The notes below the pieces were generated by a model. That model made no database searches. It had not been told where the DNA came from and saw nothing but the letters and a program-made list of their open reading frames with translations. From an uncultured bacterium (GTDB lineage: Bacteria; Patescibacteriota; Minisyncoccia; Phycocordibacterales; Phycocordibacteraceae), in NCBI GenBank assembly GCA_903994795.1, contig CAJEYI010000004.1:1-50022 (forward strand): 50,022 nt of DNA. The letters run 5' to 3'. The translations under genes were made by a program, and so were the position numbers. Below, piece after piece: positions 42,763 through 50,022 of the stretch; the first letter of the stretch is position 1, and the number at the start of each line of letters is the position of its first letter.

Positions 42763-43863
42763 ATGATCATTTCTATAGATAAAAAAGAACTAGCAGAAGC
42801 GGTGAGTAGCGTCTCTCGCTTTGCTGAAAGGAGATCAACCACACTACCGGTTCTCGCAGGTATAGTTATTGTCGCTGGTGACGATGGAATTAAACTTCGA
42901 GCAACAAATCTTGAGACAGGAATTGATAGAAAAATAAATGGAACCATAAAAGATCCTGGGGTTGTGGCACTTTCAGCGAACACACTTCGAGAGATTACAT
43001 CTTCATTCACTGGAAGTGGTCAGCTCACACTCGAGCATGGTGGTGACACCGTCGTTATTACCACAGGAACGGGTCGTAGCACGCTTAAAACTCTTCCGTA
43101 CGAGGATTTCCCTATTCTACCTTTTCCAGAAGCAACAGCAGCCAATTTTTCAATTAGCGGAAGTCTTTTAAAAAACCTTATTGGGACTGTTGCTGGGTGT
43201 GCTTCGCCCTCGAGTGTACGTCCTGAGCTCGGTAGCGTACTTATTTCAGCGGAGGGAGGTGTTATTAAAGCCGTTGCGACGGACTCATTCAGATTGGCTG
43301 AGAAAAAAATAACTATTCCTGGGTTAAATTCACAATTTTCATTCTTAATTCCTGCAAAAAATGCACTCGACATAATGCAGACACTTCCCGATGAAATGAT
43401 TGAGGTACGGAGCGATGATCATCAGTGCGCATTTTCTTGTCCTTCAATGATGCTTACAACCCGTCTAGTTACAATTGCGTACCCGGACTACGCTCAAATA
43501 ATCCCAAAATCATTTGTGACGGATGCGACTGTCTTACGAAAAGACTTCGAATCAGTACTTAAACAATCAGCAGTTTTTTCTGACTCATTCCAAAAAGTTC
43601 GACTAGGTTTTACAGTTGGAGATAAAAAAGTAACAATTCAGGCCCAGAATAATGATGTTGGTGACTCTTCTGATTCAATTTCTGCAGTTGTGAAGGGTGA
43701 TGAAATTGAGCTCTCTTTTAACTTTAGATACCTTACAGCACCACTTTCATTAATTACATCTGAAAGTATTACACTTTCAGCAAGTGGAATAGGACGACCA
43801 TTGGTAATTAAGGGGGTTGGAGACGCATCATTTTTGTATCTCGTGATGCCAATGAATCAGTAG
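42763..43863 (+). CDS. dnaN: DNA polymerase III sliding clamp, beta subunit
   Basis: The 366-residue beta clamp has the three-domain layout: MIISIDKKELAEAVSSVSRFAERRSTTLPVLAGIVI at the start, a central VRPELGSVLISAEGGVIKAVATDSFRLAEKK with the ATDSFRL signature, and the C-terminal end FLYLVMPMNQ. It tethers polymerase to DNA. It follows dnaA across the presumed origin. Complete. Confidence 0.96.
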   Translation: MIISIDKKELAEAVSSVSRFAERRSTTLPVLAGIVIVAGDDGIKLRATNLETGIDRKINGTIKDPGVVALSANTLREITSSFTGSGQLTLEHGGDTVVITTGTGRSTLKTLPYEDFPILPFPEATAANFSISGSLLKNLIGTVAGCASPSSVRPELGSVLISAEGGVIKAVATDSFRLAEKKITIPGLNSQFSFLIPAKNALDIMQTLPDEMIEVRSDDHQCAFSCPSMMLTTRLVTIAYPDYAQIIPKSFVTDATVLRKDFESVLKQSAVFSDSFQKVRLGFTVGDKKVTIQAQNNDVGDSSDSISAVVKGDEIELSFNFRYLTAPLSLITSESITLSASGIGRPLVIKGVGDASFLYLVMPMNQ

Positions 43864-43876
43864 GTAGCATAATTTT

Positions 43877-44128
43877 ATGCAGGCATTAAGCGCGCTACTT
43901 CTAAATTATAAAATTCCTGGAGTTCGTGAATCTGAAATTCGAAAGATATGTGCAGAAGAAGTCTTTAATATGACAGGGTGTGCACTAAAACCAACACAGG
44001 TTAGTTATAAGAGCGAGAAACTAAGGATAAATGTGCCGCCAGTATTAAAATCAGCAATACTGCTTCGTCAAAAAGAGCTTCTCGAGAGAATTTCCAACAG
44101 ACAAGTTAAAATCCAAAAGATTAATTAG
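43877..44128 (+). CDS. DUF721 / DciA-like small protein
   Basis: Residues 35-80 (CALKPTQVSYKSEKLRINVPPVLKSAILLRQKELLERI) resemble the DUF721 domain: a short beta-helix unit in which vpPvlkSail-like helices follow an LRINV strand. DUF721 includes DciA, the bacterial replicative-helicase loading factor that occurs in many lineages lacking DnaC and DnaI, often close to dnaA-dnaN-recF. Position right after dnaN strongly supports this. It is only 83 residues, shorter than typical DciA, and lacks a disordered tail. recF is absent. It overlaps the PBP1A gene by 8 bases. Confidence 0.7.
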   Translation: MQALSALLLNYKIPGVRESEIRKICAEEVFNMTGCALKPTQVSYKSEKLRINVPPVLKSAILLRQKELLERISNRQVKIQKIN

Positions 44129-46358
44129 TTACAGTTGTTTGCACGGTTGTGCCACCGTCTGGATTCGTTGTTGTTGTAGTTGTGGTATTGCCAGTCGTTG
44201 ATGTTGTTGAGCCACCAGAACCTGCACCAGAAAGCCATTGTTGTAGCGGGTATTCCCAATATGCGTACTGGGGATCATTTCCTGGATTTGAAGGTTGTCC
44301 TCCAAGAGGGTTTCCCTTACTCATCCAGTAGAGTAGTTCGTGAATAGCTACTGAACCATCTGGAAGGTGTACTTGATATACACCATGAAGTGCTGGAGGC
44401 GCGCTATCTGGAATAGTGCGTGGCTCACTAAAGTATTCAACAGGGTATTTAGCAATTGCCACTTGCATAAACGCATTCCACATAGGAGCAACAATATAAC
44501 CAGCAATTTCCTTCACCATCGGTGAGTTGTCATTGTTTCCTGCCCAGACACCCACTGCAATTGAGGGAGTGTATCCAACAGTCCACGCATCGCGAGAATC
44601 ATTCGTGGTACCAGTCTTTGCGGCAACGTCATATCCCGGGAATGTAAATGGGTTTACAGGAGGGTATTCTGGCTGGCGCGCAGCATTATTTGAAAGCATT
44701 GAAGAAATATCATGCGCAACTCCTGCGTCGAGTACTTGTTGAGGGTTAGGTTTGTCTTCCTCGAGAACATTTCCATTTGCGTCAGTTATTTTTAAGATAC
44801 TCGAAGGAGCATTATAAATACCATTATTTGCAAAAGTCGCATAGGCATTAGTAATATCGAGAAGGCGTACTTCCGCGGCACCAAGAGCAAAAGAAAGCCC
44901 ATAGTTCTTTGCACTTCCTAGTGTTGTAATCCCCATACTTTTTGCGAGATCAATTACATTTTGAATCCCTGCAAGATAAAGAACCTTTACTGCTGGTACG
45001 TTAATTGATTGTGCGAGAGCTGTTGTAAATGTCATTGGTCCACGGAACTGGCCGTCATAGTTTTGAGGCGAATAGCATGGAGGAGTGTCATTATGATTAT
45101 CACTCGCTGCACAGTTCGTAGAGAACTGAGTTGGAAGATCGAAGATTGCAGTTTGAGGTGTGTAACCCTCATTCAGCGCTGCCGCGTACACAAATGGCTT
45201 AAATGACGATCCTGGTTGTCGCTGAGCAAGTGCCGCGTTGAAGTTTCCATCAATTTGAGTGTCGAAGTAATTTCTAGAACCAACCATCGCGAGGATCTGA
45301 CCTGTTTTCGGGTCTATCGCCACAAGCGAAGCATTGCTTGCGTTGAATTTAGTAACATTTGCAAGTGCATATTGATTAACAATTGACTCAGCAGAGGATT
45401 GAAGTCCTGTGTCGAGTGTTGATGTAACGGTGAGTCCTTGATTGACCACATCTACACCGTATTTGTTTTCCAAGTATTGTCGTATGTAGAAAACAAAGTG
45501 TGGCGCAAGGATTGAGCTATTTTGAAGCTGATTAAACGTAACGGCCTCGTTCTTTGCTTGATCGTATTGCGCTTGAGTTATGTATTTAAGTTGGAACATT
45601 CGAGCGAGTACGGTATTTTTTCGAGCATCTAAATCTGCACGATTATTTCCGAATGGGGAATAATATGTGGGGGACTGGGGAAGTGCTGCAAGATATGCCG
45701 ACTGTGCAAGGTCTAGCGCAGAAGCATCTATACCGAAATACGAACGGCTCGCAGACTCAACACCATACAAATTTCCACCATACGGAGCACTGTTCAAGTA
45801 CAGCTCCAGAATCTGATCTTTTGTATAGTGTTGACCAAGTTTCCATGCGAGAACCCACTCCTGGAGTTTTCTCAAAATACTTTTTCGTTGAGTGAGGAGG
45901 CTATTTTTTACAACCTGCTGTGTAAGTGTTGAGCCACCCTGCACAAATGATCTATGAATAATATCGGTAATTAGGGAACGAACGATTGCTGTAATAGAAA
46001 TTGCGCCTTCGTGATAGAAGTTTGAGTCTTCAATTGAAATAGTTGCCTGTTGTACAAAAGGGGAAGTGCTGGCCAGGGGCACGTTTTCACGGCGCACGTC
46101 AGTGTTTAGGTCATAGAGAAGTGTTTGGCCGGTTCTGTCATATATCTTTGTAGATGCTGTAGATTTTTGCTGAATAAAGGTGTTTACATCAGGAAGCGGT
46201 GTAAATGCAACCCACAAAAAGAGGCCACCAAAAGCAAGTAGTCCAAGACCAATAAGCACAAATAAGACTTTTAAAATTGGGTGGGGATTATGAAAAAACT
46301 CACGAATTGAAAACTTCTTACCTTTTTTCTTTTCTTTATGTGTCTTTTTTACCTTCAT
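44121..46358 (-). CDS. Bifunctional penicillin-binding protein 1A
   Basis: A 745-residue class A PBP that polymerises and crosslinks peptidoglycan outside the membrane. A basic cytosolic start is followed by one membrane helix (about 29-52). The glycosyltransferase domain has catalytic E110 in IEDSNFYHEGAI and the RSFVQGGSTLTQQVVKN block. The transpeptidase domain has SxxK in GSSFKPFVYA, an SxN-type motif (SIN) and KTGTTNDSRDAW. A Gly/Ser/Thr-rich tail follows (TTTTTTNPDGGTT). Both activities appear intact. It is the last gene of the minus-strand run. Confidence 0.95.
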   Translation of the reverse strand: MKVKKTHKEKKKGKKFSIREFFHNPHPILKVLFVLIGLGLLAFGGLFLWVAFTPLPDVNTFIQQKSTASTKIYDRTGQTLLYDLNTDVRRENVPLASTSPFVQQATISIEDSNFYHEGAISITAIVRSLITDIIHRSFVQGGSTLTQQVVKNSLLTQRKSILRKLQEWVLAWKLGQHYTKDQILELYLNSAPYGGNLYGVESASRSYFGIDASALDLAQSAYLAALPQSPTYYSPFGNNRADLDARKNTVLARMFQLKYITQAQYDQAKNEAVTFNQLQNSSILAPHFVFYIRQYLENKYGVDVVNQGLTVTSTLDTGLQSSAESIVNQYALANVTKFNASNASLVAIDPKTGQILAMVGSRNYFDTQIDGNFNAALAQRQPGSSFKPFVYAAALNEGYTPQTAIFDLPTQFSTNCAASDNHNDTPPCYSPQNYDGQFRGPMTFTTALAQSINVPAVKVLYLAGIQNVIDLAKSMGITTLGSAKNYGLSFALGAAEVRLLDITNAYATFANNGIYNAPSSILKITDANGNVLEEDKPNPQQVLDAGVAHDISSMLSNNAARQPEYPPVNPFTFPGYDVAAKTGTTNDSRDAWTVGYTPSIAVGVWAGNNDNSPMVKEIAGYIVAPMWNAFMQVAIAKYPVEYFSEPRTIPDSAPPALHGVYQVHLPDGSVAIHELLYWMSKGNPLGGQPSNPGNDPQYAYWEYPLQQWLSGAGSGGSTTSTTGNTTTTTTTNPDGGTTVQTTVTN

Positions 46359-46374
46359 ATCTAAATCCTAGCAT

Positions 46375-46408
46375 AAAAATAGCTCTTTCAACTGAAAGAG
46401 CTATTTTT
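46375..46408 (-). terminator. Strong symmetric rho-independent terminator
   Basis: AAAAATAGCTCTTTCA (46375-46390), two-base loop, TGAAAGAGCTATTTTT (46393-46408). Perfect 16-base stem with T-runs on both strands. On the minus strand it follows the 60-residue acidic gene and precedes PBP1A, separating the two units. Confidence 0.88.
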
Positions 46409-46439
46409 AACATGAGAGTTTTTCTCAACCTTTTTAAAC

Positions 46440-46622
46440 TTAAAATGTTTCGTCTTCTTCTTCGATCCCAAAACCAAGCTTTCCCAGGTTGTTTGGGTCG
46501 AGGTCATCATCATCTTCAATATCATCGTCCTCCTCAGGAAGATCTAAATCATCATCCTCTAGCTCGTCATCAACGAGAGCGGGATCAAATTCCTCATCAT
46601 CTTTTAGTGTGTCATCATCCAT
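46440..46622 (-). CDS. Small extremely acidic protein
   Basis: A 60-residue frame in which about half the residues are Asp or Glu (DDELEDDDLDLPEEDDDIEDDDDLD), ending in the less charged NNLGKLGFGIEEEDETF. I recognise no family. The protein is certainly disordered and may mimic nucleic acid or bind basic ribosomal or DNA-binding proteins. Position between PBP1A and ruvC, its own terminator and a clean ATG support that it is a gene. It could also be a compositional artefact of GAT/GAC-rich sequence, but the ordered tail argues against that. Confidence 0.6.
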   Translation of the reverse strand: MDDDTLKDDEEFDPALVDDELEDDDLDLPEEDDDIEDDDDLDPNNLGKLGFGIEEEDETF

Positions 46623-46731
46623 GTCTAGGTAATTCTATATTCGTAAATAAATTCCGCATATGAGCGGGAACCTCTTATATATACTAGACCAGAAAAAAAT
46701 TGCAAAGGTGTGTGGAAATAAACTGTGGATA

Positions 46732-47202
46732 CTATGTATTTCGATTGCTGAGCGCTGCAATTCCGAGGGCGATCGCGTCTAGTTCGTCATCCAATCTTTT
46801 CTTTTCTGGAAGCGAGATAAGGTGGGGAATCATCAAGGCTACAGCTTTTTTGTCAGCGGCACCATAACCAGTGACGGCCAACTTAACTGCTTGTGGTGAA
46901 TACTCATGCACTTCGAGTGAGCATTTTCCTGCGGCGGCAAGCACTGCGCCACGAGCTTCGGCAACCCGCATCGCTGTTTTGACATTTGTACTGAAGAAAA
47001 GCGACTCTATAGCTAATCTGTCAGGAGAATATGTTTGAATTGCTTCAAACACTGACTCAAAAACGATTCCCAGGCGCGCCGACGGCGCGCCTTTCGCAGG
47101 CTTCACACACTCACTCCACACGTGAGTGGGTTTGCTTGGATCACCCTCAATTACCGCCATTCCTAAACGATCAAAGCCGGGGTCTATGGCCAGTATGCGC
47201 AT
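46732..47202 (-). CDS. ruvC: Holliday junction resolvase RuvC
   Basis: The 156-residue endonuclease resolves four-way junctions. Acidic catalytic residues are in place: D7 (ILAIDPG), E66 (RLAIESLFF), and the D139/D142 pair in LDDELDAIALG. The GYGAADKKAV loop is typical. Length close to E. coli RuvC (173), with a truncated end. yebC lies directly upstream and ruvB follows farther upstream; ruvA is missing from this cluster. Confidence 0.95.
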   Translation of the reverse strand: MRILAIDPGFDRLGMAVIEGDPSKPTHVWSECVKPAKGAPSARLGIVFESVFEAIQTYSPDRLAIESLFFSTNVKTAMRVAEARGAVLAAAGKCSLEVHEYSPQAVKLAVTGYGAADKKAVALMIPHLISLPEKKRLDDELDAIALGIAALSNRNT

Positions 47203-47222
47203 GTACCTAGACTACCATGGTA

Positions 47223-47289
47223 GGAGAGAAGCATATTCCTGCGATTTGCCTGCCGCGCCAAACCCAAATCTCGAAACATGCTTCTCTCC
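47223..47289. other. Extended stem-loop between yebC and ruvC
   Basis: GGAGAGAAGCAT (47223-47234) and ATGCTTCTCTCC (47278-47289) form a 12-base perfect stem. Inside it, a second stem (GATTTG/CAAATC) surrounds a GC-rich loop. It lies between the yebC stop at 47302 and the ruvC start at 47202. It could terminate or attenuate transcription into ruvC; there is no clear T-run. Confidence 0.5.
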
Positions 47290-47301
47290 CGCCTCAAAAT
47301 T

Positions 47302-47862
47302 CTATTCGTCATTAGTTCGTTCGTACCCGCGTGCGTTTGTATAGACTTCTTGTACGTCTCCGTGCTCATCAAAGAGTGAAAGTAGGGAGCCAAGAGATTC
47401 TTCATCGGCTCCAGAAACTTCAGTGAGTGGTTCGTTTGGAATGAGTACACCACCACCCATTTTTGTAAACGCCCATTGGGCACTGCCTTGTGCGCCGAGC
47501 TCGAAGCCATTCTTGGTAATCAAATGCTTCATTTCCTGAGTTGTGCGGTTCTTGTTGTCGGTGAGTGCGTCAATGATAATTGCCACTCCTCCTGGACCAT
47601 AGAATTCGTACACAACCTGCTCAAGGTCACCTGCATCTTTAGATGTTCCTTTCGCAACTGCTCGCTCAATAGTGTCTTTAGGCATATTCGCTGCTTTCGC
47701 TCGCGCTATGGCCGTGACTAATCCTGGCGATGATAAGTTTCCGGCTGCTTTTTTTGATTCGAGTGCAATAAGCTGGCCAAATTTTGCAAACACGCGACTC
47801 TTGGCAGCGTCAGTCGCCCCTTTTTGGTGTTTTATTTGTGACCATTTGCTATGTCCTGACAT
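47302..47862 (-). CDS. yebC: YebC/PmpR-family protein
   Basis: The family signature MSGHSKWSQIKHQKGATDAAKSRVFAKFGQLI opens the 186-residue protein; KAANMPKDTIERAVAKG, EFYGPGGVAIIIDALTDNKNRTTQEMKHLITKNG and GSAQWAFTKMG follow, and it ends in a short VQEVYTNARG segment. Usual length is about 240-250, so much of the third-domain region is missing. YebC proteins act as DNA-binding regulators or, in some studies, translation factors for proline stretches. Placement between ruvC and ruvB is common. Confidence 0.92.
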   Translation of the reverse strand: MSGHSKWSQIKHQKGATDAAKSRVFAKFGQLIALESKKAAGNLSSPGLVTAIARAKAANMPKDTIERAVAKGTSKDAGDLEQVVYEFYGPGGVAIIIDALTDNKNRTTQEMKHLITKNGFELGAQGSAQWAFTKMGGGVLIPNEPLTEVSGADEESLGSLLSLFDEHGDVQEVYTNARGYERTNDE

Positions 47863-47902
47863 GTGCCTAGTATACCAAAAACAAAACCAGTATTAAATCT
47901 TT

Positions 47903-48925
47903 TTAAATATGTAAGTATTCTCGGCCACTTTGGGTGAGACGGCGGCCTTGTGCTGAGCGCTCAATAAAGCCAAGACGTAGAAGGTACGGCTCATATACAT
48001 TCTCAACAGTATCTGGGTCTTCGTGAAGCGCGGATGCAAGTGCGCGTATGCCGGCAGGACCACCCTTAAATCCTTTGAGAAGGGTCTCAAGGTATCGTCG
48101 GTCATCTTTTGTGAGTCCAAGCGGGTCAATACCAAAAAGCTCGCACGCGAGATCGCACGCTTCAGCTGTAAGTTCTCGTTCATGAACTTCGGCGTAGTCA
48201 CGCACACGCTTGAGGAGCGCATTTGCGACGCGTGGGGTAGCGCGACTTCGGCTCGCAATCTTCTCAACAACACTTGCAGGTGCGCTCAGGCCAAGTACTC
48301 CTGCAGATCGAGCAATAATCGCCCGAAGATCTTCATCGGAATAAAAATCAAGCTGGTATACACCCCCACCGAAACGAGAACGGAGAGGGCTTGAAAGTTG
48401 GGCGACGCGAGTAGTTGCCCCAACAAGCATAAATGGAGGTAGTGCAAGCTCCACAGTGCGTGCCGAAGGGCCTTTGCCAAGCACTATGTCGAGTGACCCT
48501 GATTCGAGGGCTGGGTAGAGGAGTTCTTCGATTTTGTGTGAGAGTTGGTGGATTTCGTCTATAAAAAGGATGGAGCCTGGCTCGAGGTTTGTGAGAATTG
48601 CAGCAAGGTCTCCAGCACGTTCAATCGCAACACCAGAGGTGCTCTTTAGTGGTGCTTCCATTGCTGCTGCTACGAGGTGTGCAAGCGTAGTCTTTCCAAC
48701 CCCCGGAGGACCATAAAAGAGTATGTGCTCGGGCATGTCGCCACGTTTTTTTGCAGCAGAAAGAAGTACCTGAACGTTGTTTTTAACGTGGGATTGCCCC
48801 ACATAATCGTCCCAGACTGAAGGACGGAGGGTCGCGTCTAGTTGGTGGTCACCACGAATCATTGCAACCGCACCATCGCTAGAGGAACGGAGGTTTTCCG
48901 GGGTGACATCAGGGGTACTTGACAT
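47903..48925 (-). CDS. ruvB: Holliday junction branch-migration helicase RuvB
   Basis: A complete 340-residue AAA+ motor: RPSVWDDYVGQSHVKNNVQVLL, Walker A YGPPGVGKTTLAHL, Walker B ILFIDEIHQLSHKIEE, sensor-1 GATTRVAQLSSPLRSRFGG with the arginine finger, and the C-terminal winged-helix with GGPAGIRALASALHEDPDTVENVYEPYLLRLGFIERSAQGRRLT. A TATAAT -10 box (48950-48945, minus strand) precedes the start. It works with RuvA and RuvC; RuvA is not seen here. Confidence 0.96.
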   Translation of the reverse strand: MSSTPDVTPENLRSSSDGAVAMIRGDHQLDATLRPSVWDDYVGQSHVKNNVQVLLSAAKKRGDMPEHILFYGPPGVGKTTLAHLVAAAMEAPLKSTSGVAIERAGDLAAILTNLEPGSILFIDEIHQLSHKIEELLYPALESGSLDIVLGKGPSARTVELALPPFMLVGATTRVAQLSSPLRSRFGGGVYQLDFYSDEDLRAIIARSAGVLGLSAPASVVEKIASRSRATPRVANALLKRVRDYAEVHERELTAEACDLACELFGIDPLGLTKDDRRYLETLLKGFKGGPAGIRALASALHEDPDTVENVYEPYLLRLGFIERSAQGRRLTQSGREYLHI

Positions 48926-48949
48926 AAAATTCAGCTATGCTAGTATTAT
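48919..48949 (+). promoter_or_regulatory. Plus-strand promoter candidate for an unannotated RNA
   Basis: TTGACA (48919-48924) is followed by TAGTAT (48941-48946, 16-base spacing) and TATTAT (48944-48949, 19-base spacing). It overlaps the first codons of ruvB on the opposite strand, and the minus-strand TATAAT of ruvB lies within the same bases. The first transcribed base would be near 48953-48956. Confidence 0.5.
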
Positions 48950-48954
48950 AGCAC

Positions 48955-49264
48955 GTTCAAGAAGTTTGGTCTTGAACTTTGTACTTTCTCTCGGCAACGG
49001 GAGTTTTCTTTTTTAGCTTGCTAAAAAAGAAACAAAGAAAGGACTGTTTTATTTATTTTTCAAATCGTGTTCACCACCCTCTAGGCAAGGCTTGACGGCT
49101 TGCGAGCGTTTCCCCAAGGATTCTCTGGTACCACTCTTGTTAGTCGGACCACTGGGGACCTCCTCAGGCGACTCACTCACTTTCCTACCCAGGAAAGAGT
49201 GCCTGGAGGGTAGTGTACGGGATTTAAACAAAAGACCCGCGCCAAAGGCGCGGGTCTTTTGTTT
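48955..49264 (+). ncRNA. Candidate structured RNA, about 310 nt, unidentified
   Basis: No gene is seen in this gap. It is flanked by a plus-strand promoter candidate and a strong terminator. Stems, on the plus strand: 48955-48962 with 48970-48977; TTCTTTTTTAGC/GCTAAAAAAGAA at 49006-49031; GCAAG/CTTGC at 49085-49103; a closing TCCCCA/TGGGGA (49111-49116 and 49153-49158) around an inner domain; and CCTCC-CAGGC-ACTC-TTTCC pairing within 49159-49209. I compared it by eye with tmRNA, RNase P RNA and SRP RNA and found no key motifs. Strand is inferred. Confidence 0.45.
49226..49264. terminator. Bidirectional rho-independent terminator
   Basis: AAACAAAAGACCCGCGCC (49226-49243), loop AAA, GGCGCGGGTCTTTTGTTT (49247-49264). 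An 18-base perfect stem with T-rich tails on both strands. It ends the pilB transcript on the minus strand and any plus-strand RNA from 48955. Confidence 0.9.
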
Positions 49265-49278
49265 TACATAACCACTTC

Positions 49279-50022
49279 CTAATCGCGGGGCAGGTCCACA
49301 ACCGAGAACACCTCTTCGAGTGTTGTTTCTCCTGACAATGCTTTTAGGACTCCGTCTTGAGCCATAGTTACATACCCTTGTCGTGCGACTTCTTTTGCAA
49401 CCTCACTCTCACTTGGGTTGTCTCGCAAGAAAGTTCCAAGCTGTTCGTCCATAAATATTGCCTCAAAAAGTCCCACGCGACCTTTGTACCCAGAGTCTTC
49501 ACCGGACACCGTCGCAACGCCAACTTGGTCAAATGACGCTGGTCGAAGTGACTCATCAGTAAGTGTTGAGAAGATCTTTTCCATCACGTGCTTTTCTTCA
49601 TCAGTCGTTGCGCGCATTGTGCGAGTCTCAGGATTTAGAGCACGAACAAGTCGCTGTGCCATTGCCACAGTCACTGCAGAAGCAAATGACTTTGGGTCAG
49701 CACCAAGGTCCACAAGGCGAGGGAACGTACCGGCGGCATTATTTGTATGGAGTGTGGAAAGCACAAAGTGCCCTGTGAGCGCAGCTTGAATTGCCGTCTC
49801 TGCAACCTCACCATCTCGAATTTCTCCCACCATAATAATGTCCGGGTCTTGTCGGAGAATGGAACGAAGGCCAGAGGCAAATGTGTAGTCTTCCTGATTT
49901 GTTTGAGTCTGCACAATACCTTGAAGGTGGTACTCGATAGGATCTTCAAGAGTAATAATCTTAATGCCTGGAGAGTAGAGTTCATTTAAGAATGCATACA
50001 GAGTTGTGGTTTTTCCTGAGCC
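49279..50022 (-). CDS. pilB: PilB/GspE-type secretion ATPase, 3' part (cut by the window edge)
   Basis: The frame is open to the window end, so only the C-terminal 247 residues are seen. They begin exactly at Walker A (GSGKTTTLYAFLNE) and contain the Asp box IIMVGEIRDGEVAETAIQAALTGHFVLSTLHTNNAAGTFPRL, the His box and the start of the C-terminal domain. The tetracysteine zinc motif of PilB is absent in this part. GspE/PilB ATPases extend type IV pili or drive type II secretion. A pilus for DNA uptake or attachment fits CPR biology. The terminator lies 15 bases beyond the stop. Confidence 0.93.
   Translation of the reverse strand, partial: GSGKTTTLYAFLNELYSPGIKIITLEDPIEYHLQGIVQTQTNQEDYTFASGLRSILRQDPDIIMVGEIRDGEVAETAIQAALTGHFVLSTLHTNNAAGTFPRLVDLGADPKSFASAVTVAMAQRLVRALNPETRTMRATTDEEKHVMEKIFSTLTDESLRPASFDQVGVATVSGEDSGYKGRVGLFEAIFMDEQLGTFLRDNPSESEVAKEVARQGYVTMAQDGVLKALSGETTLEEVFSVVDLPRD

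Noticed and set aside
49049-49231. 60-codon minus-strand frame in the ruvB-pilB gap
   Set aside because: No start signal, and the sequence is better explained by stems of a structured RNA.
48955-49264. RNase P RNA, tmRNA or SRP RNA identity of the candidate RNA
   Set aside because: The conserved strings I would expect (for example the GAGGAAAGTCC region of RNase P, the tRNA-like end of tmRNA, the GGAAGCAGCC loop of SRP RNA) are not present on either strand; a profile search is still needed.

Overview
The window looks like a piece of a Candidate Phyla Radiation (Patescibacteria) chromosome, most probably of the Parcubacteria/Paceibacteria kind. This rests on compact gene packing with end overlaps of a few bases, short genes (a 639-residue UvrD/PcrA-type helicase, a 256-residue YidC, a 186-residue YebC), a large type IV secretion-like locus of fast-evolving exported proteins, tRNAs mostly lacking an encoded CCA, and standard stops including TGA (code 11). 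Many genes have no Shine-Dalgarno sequence; a sigma-70-like -10 box ends 6 to 10 bases before the start codon, so many mRNAs are probably leaderless. The clade is inferred, since no rRNA is present.

Layout. 0-8.2 kb is a regulator-rich accessory block: three clear TrmB-like winged-helix regulators plus one related protein, most with a palindrome in the promoter, interleaved with prephenate dehydratase, RarA, a frameshifted HD phosphohydrolase and a GTP cyclohydrolase II fused to a TIM-barrel-like domain. 8.2-13.5 kb holds four minus-strand tRNAs (Gly-TCC, Pro-TGG, Gly-GCC, Arg-TCG), an HTH/LAGLIDADG-like protein running into a tRNA, a membrane-anchored serine protease, an EEP-family phosphatase/nuclease, YraN and the CCA-adding enzyme. 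12.96-13.84 kb carries six sites matching the ParB-binding parS consensus. 14-26.4 kb is mostly housekeeping: ExoIII, a PD-(D/E)XK nuclease, a Xer recombinase, S15, an NYN protein, a DksA-like protein, ComM, a LysM/M23 peptidase, a UvrD-type helicase and RsmA.

26.5-39.8 kb is one co-directional run of eleven genes resembling a stripped type IV secretion or surface apparatus: VirB6/TrbL-like membrane protein, PrgI-like protein, VirB4 ATPase, VirB2-like pilin candidate and several exported proteins, with no relaxase or VirD4 coupling protein in the run. 39.8-44.1 kb is the replication-origin neighbourhood: rpmH-rnpA-yidC leftwards and dnaA-dnaN-DUF721/DciA-like rightwards, with DnaA-box matches in both intergenic gaps. 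44.1-50 kb runs leftwards: PBP1A, a 60-residue acidic protein, RuvC, YebC, RuvB, a probable unidentified structured RNA on the opposite strand, and the 3' part of a PilB/GspE ATPase that continues past the window.

Together the genes cover origin function, probable centromere function (parS-like sites about 28 kb from oriC), recombination (RuvB, RuvC, RarA, UvrD-type helicase, Xer), DNA handling that could serve uptake (ComM, PilB, T4SS-like locus) and cell-wall synthesis and turnover. The strongest points for follow-up are the parS-like cluster, the RibA-TIM-barrel fusion with its palindromic operator, the relaxase-free T4SS-like locus and the candidate RNA at 48.95-49.26 kb.
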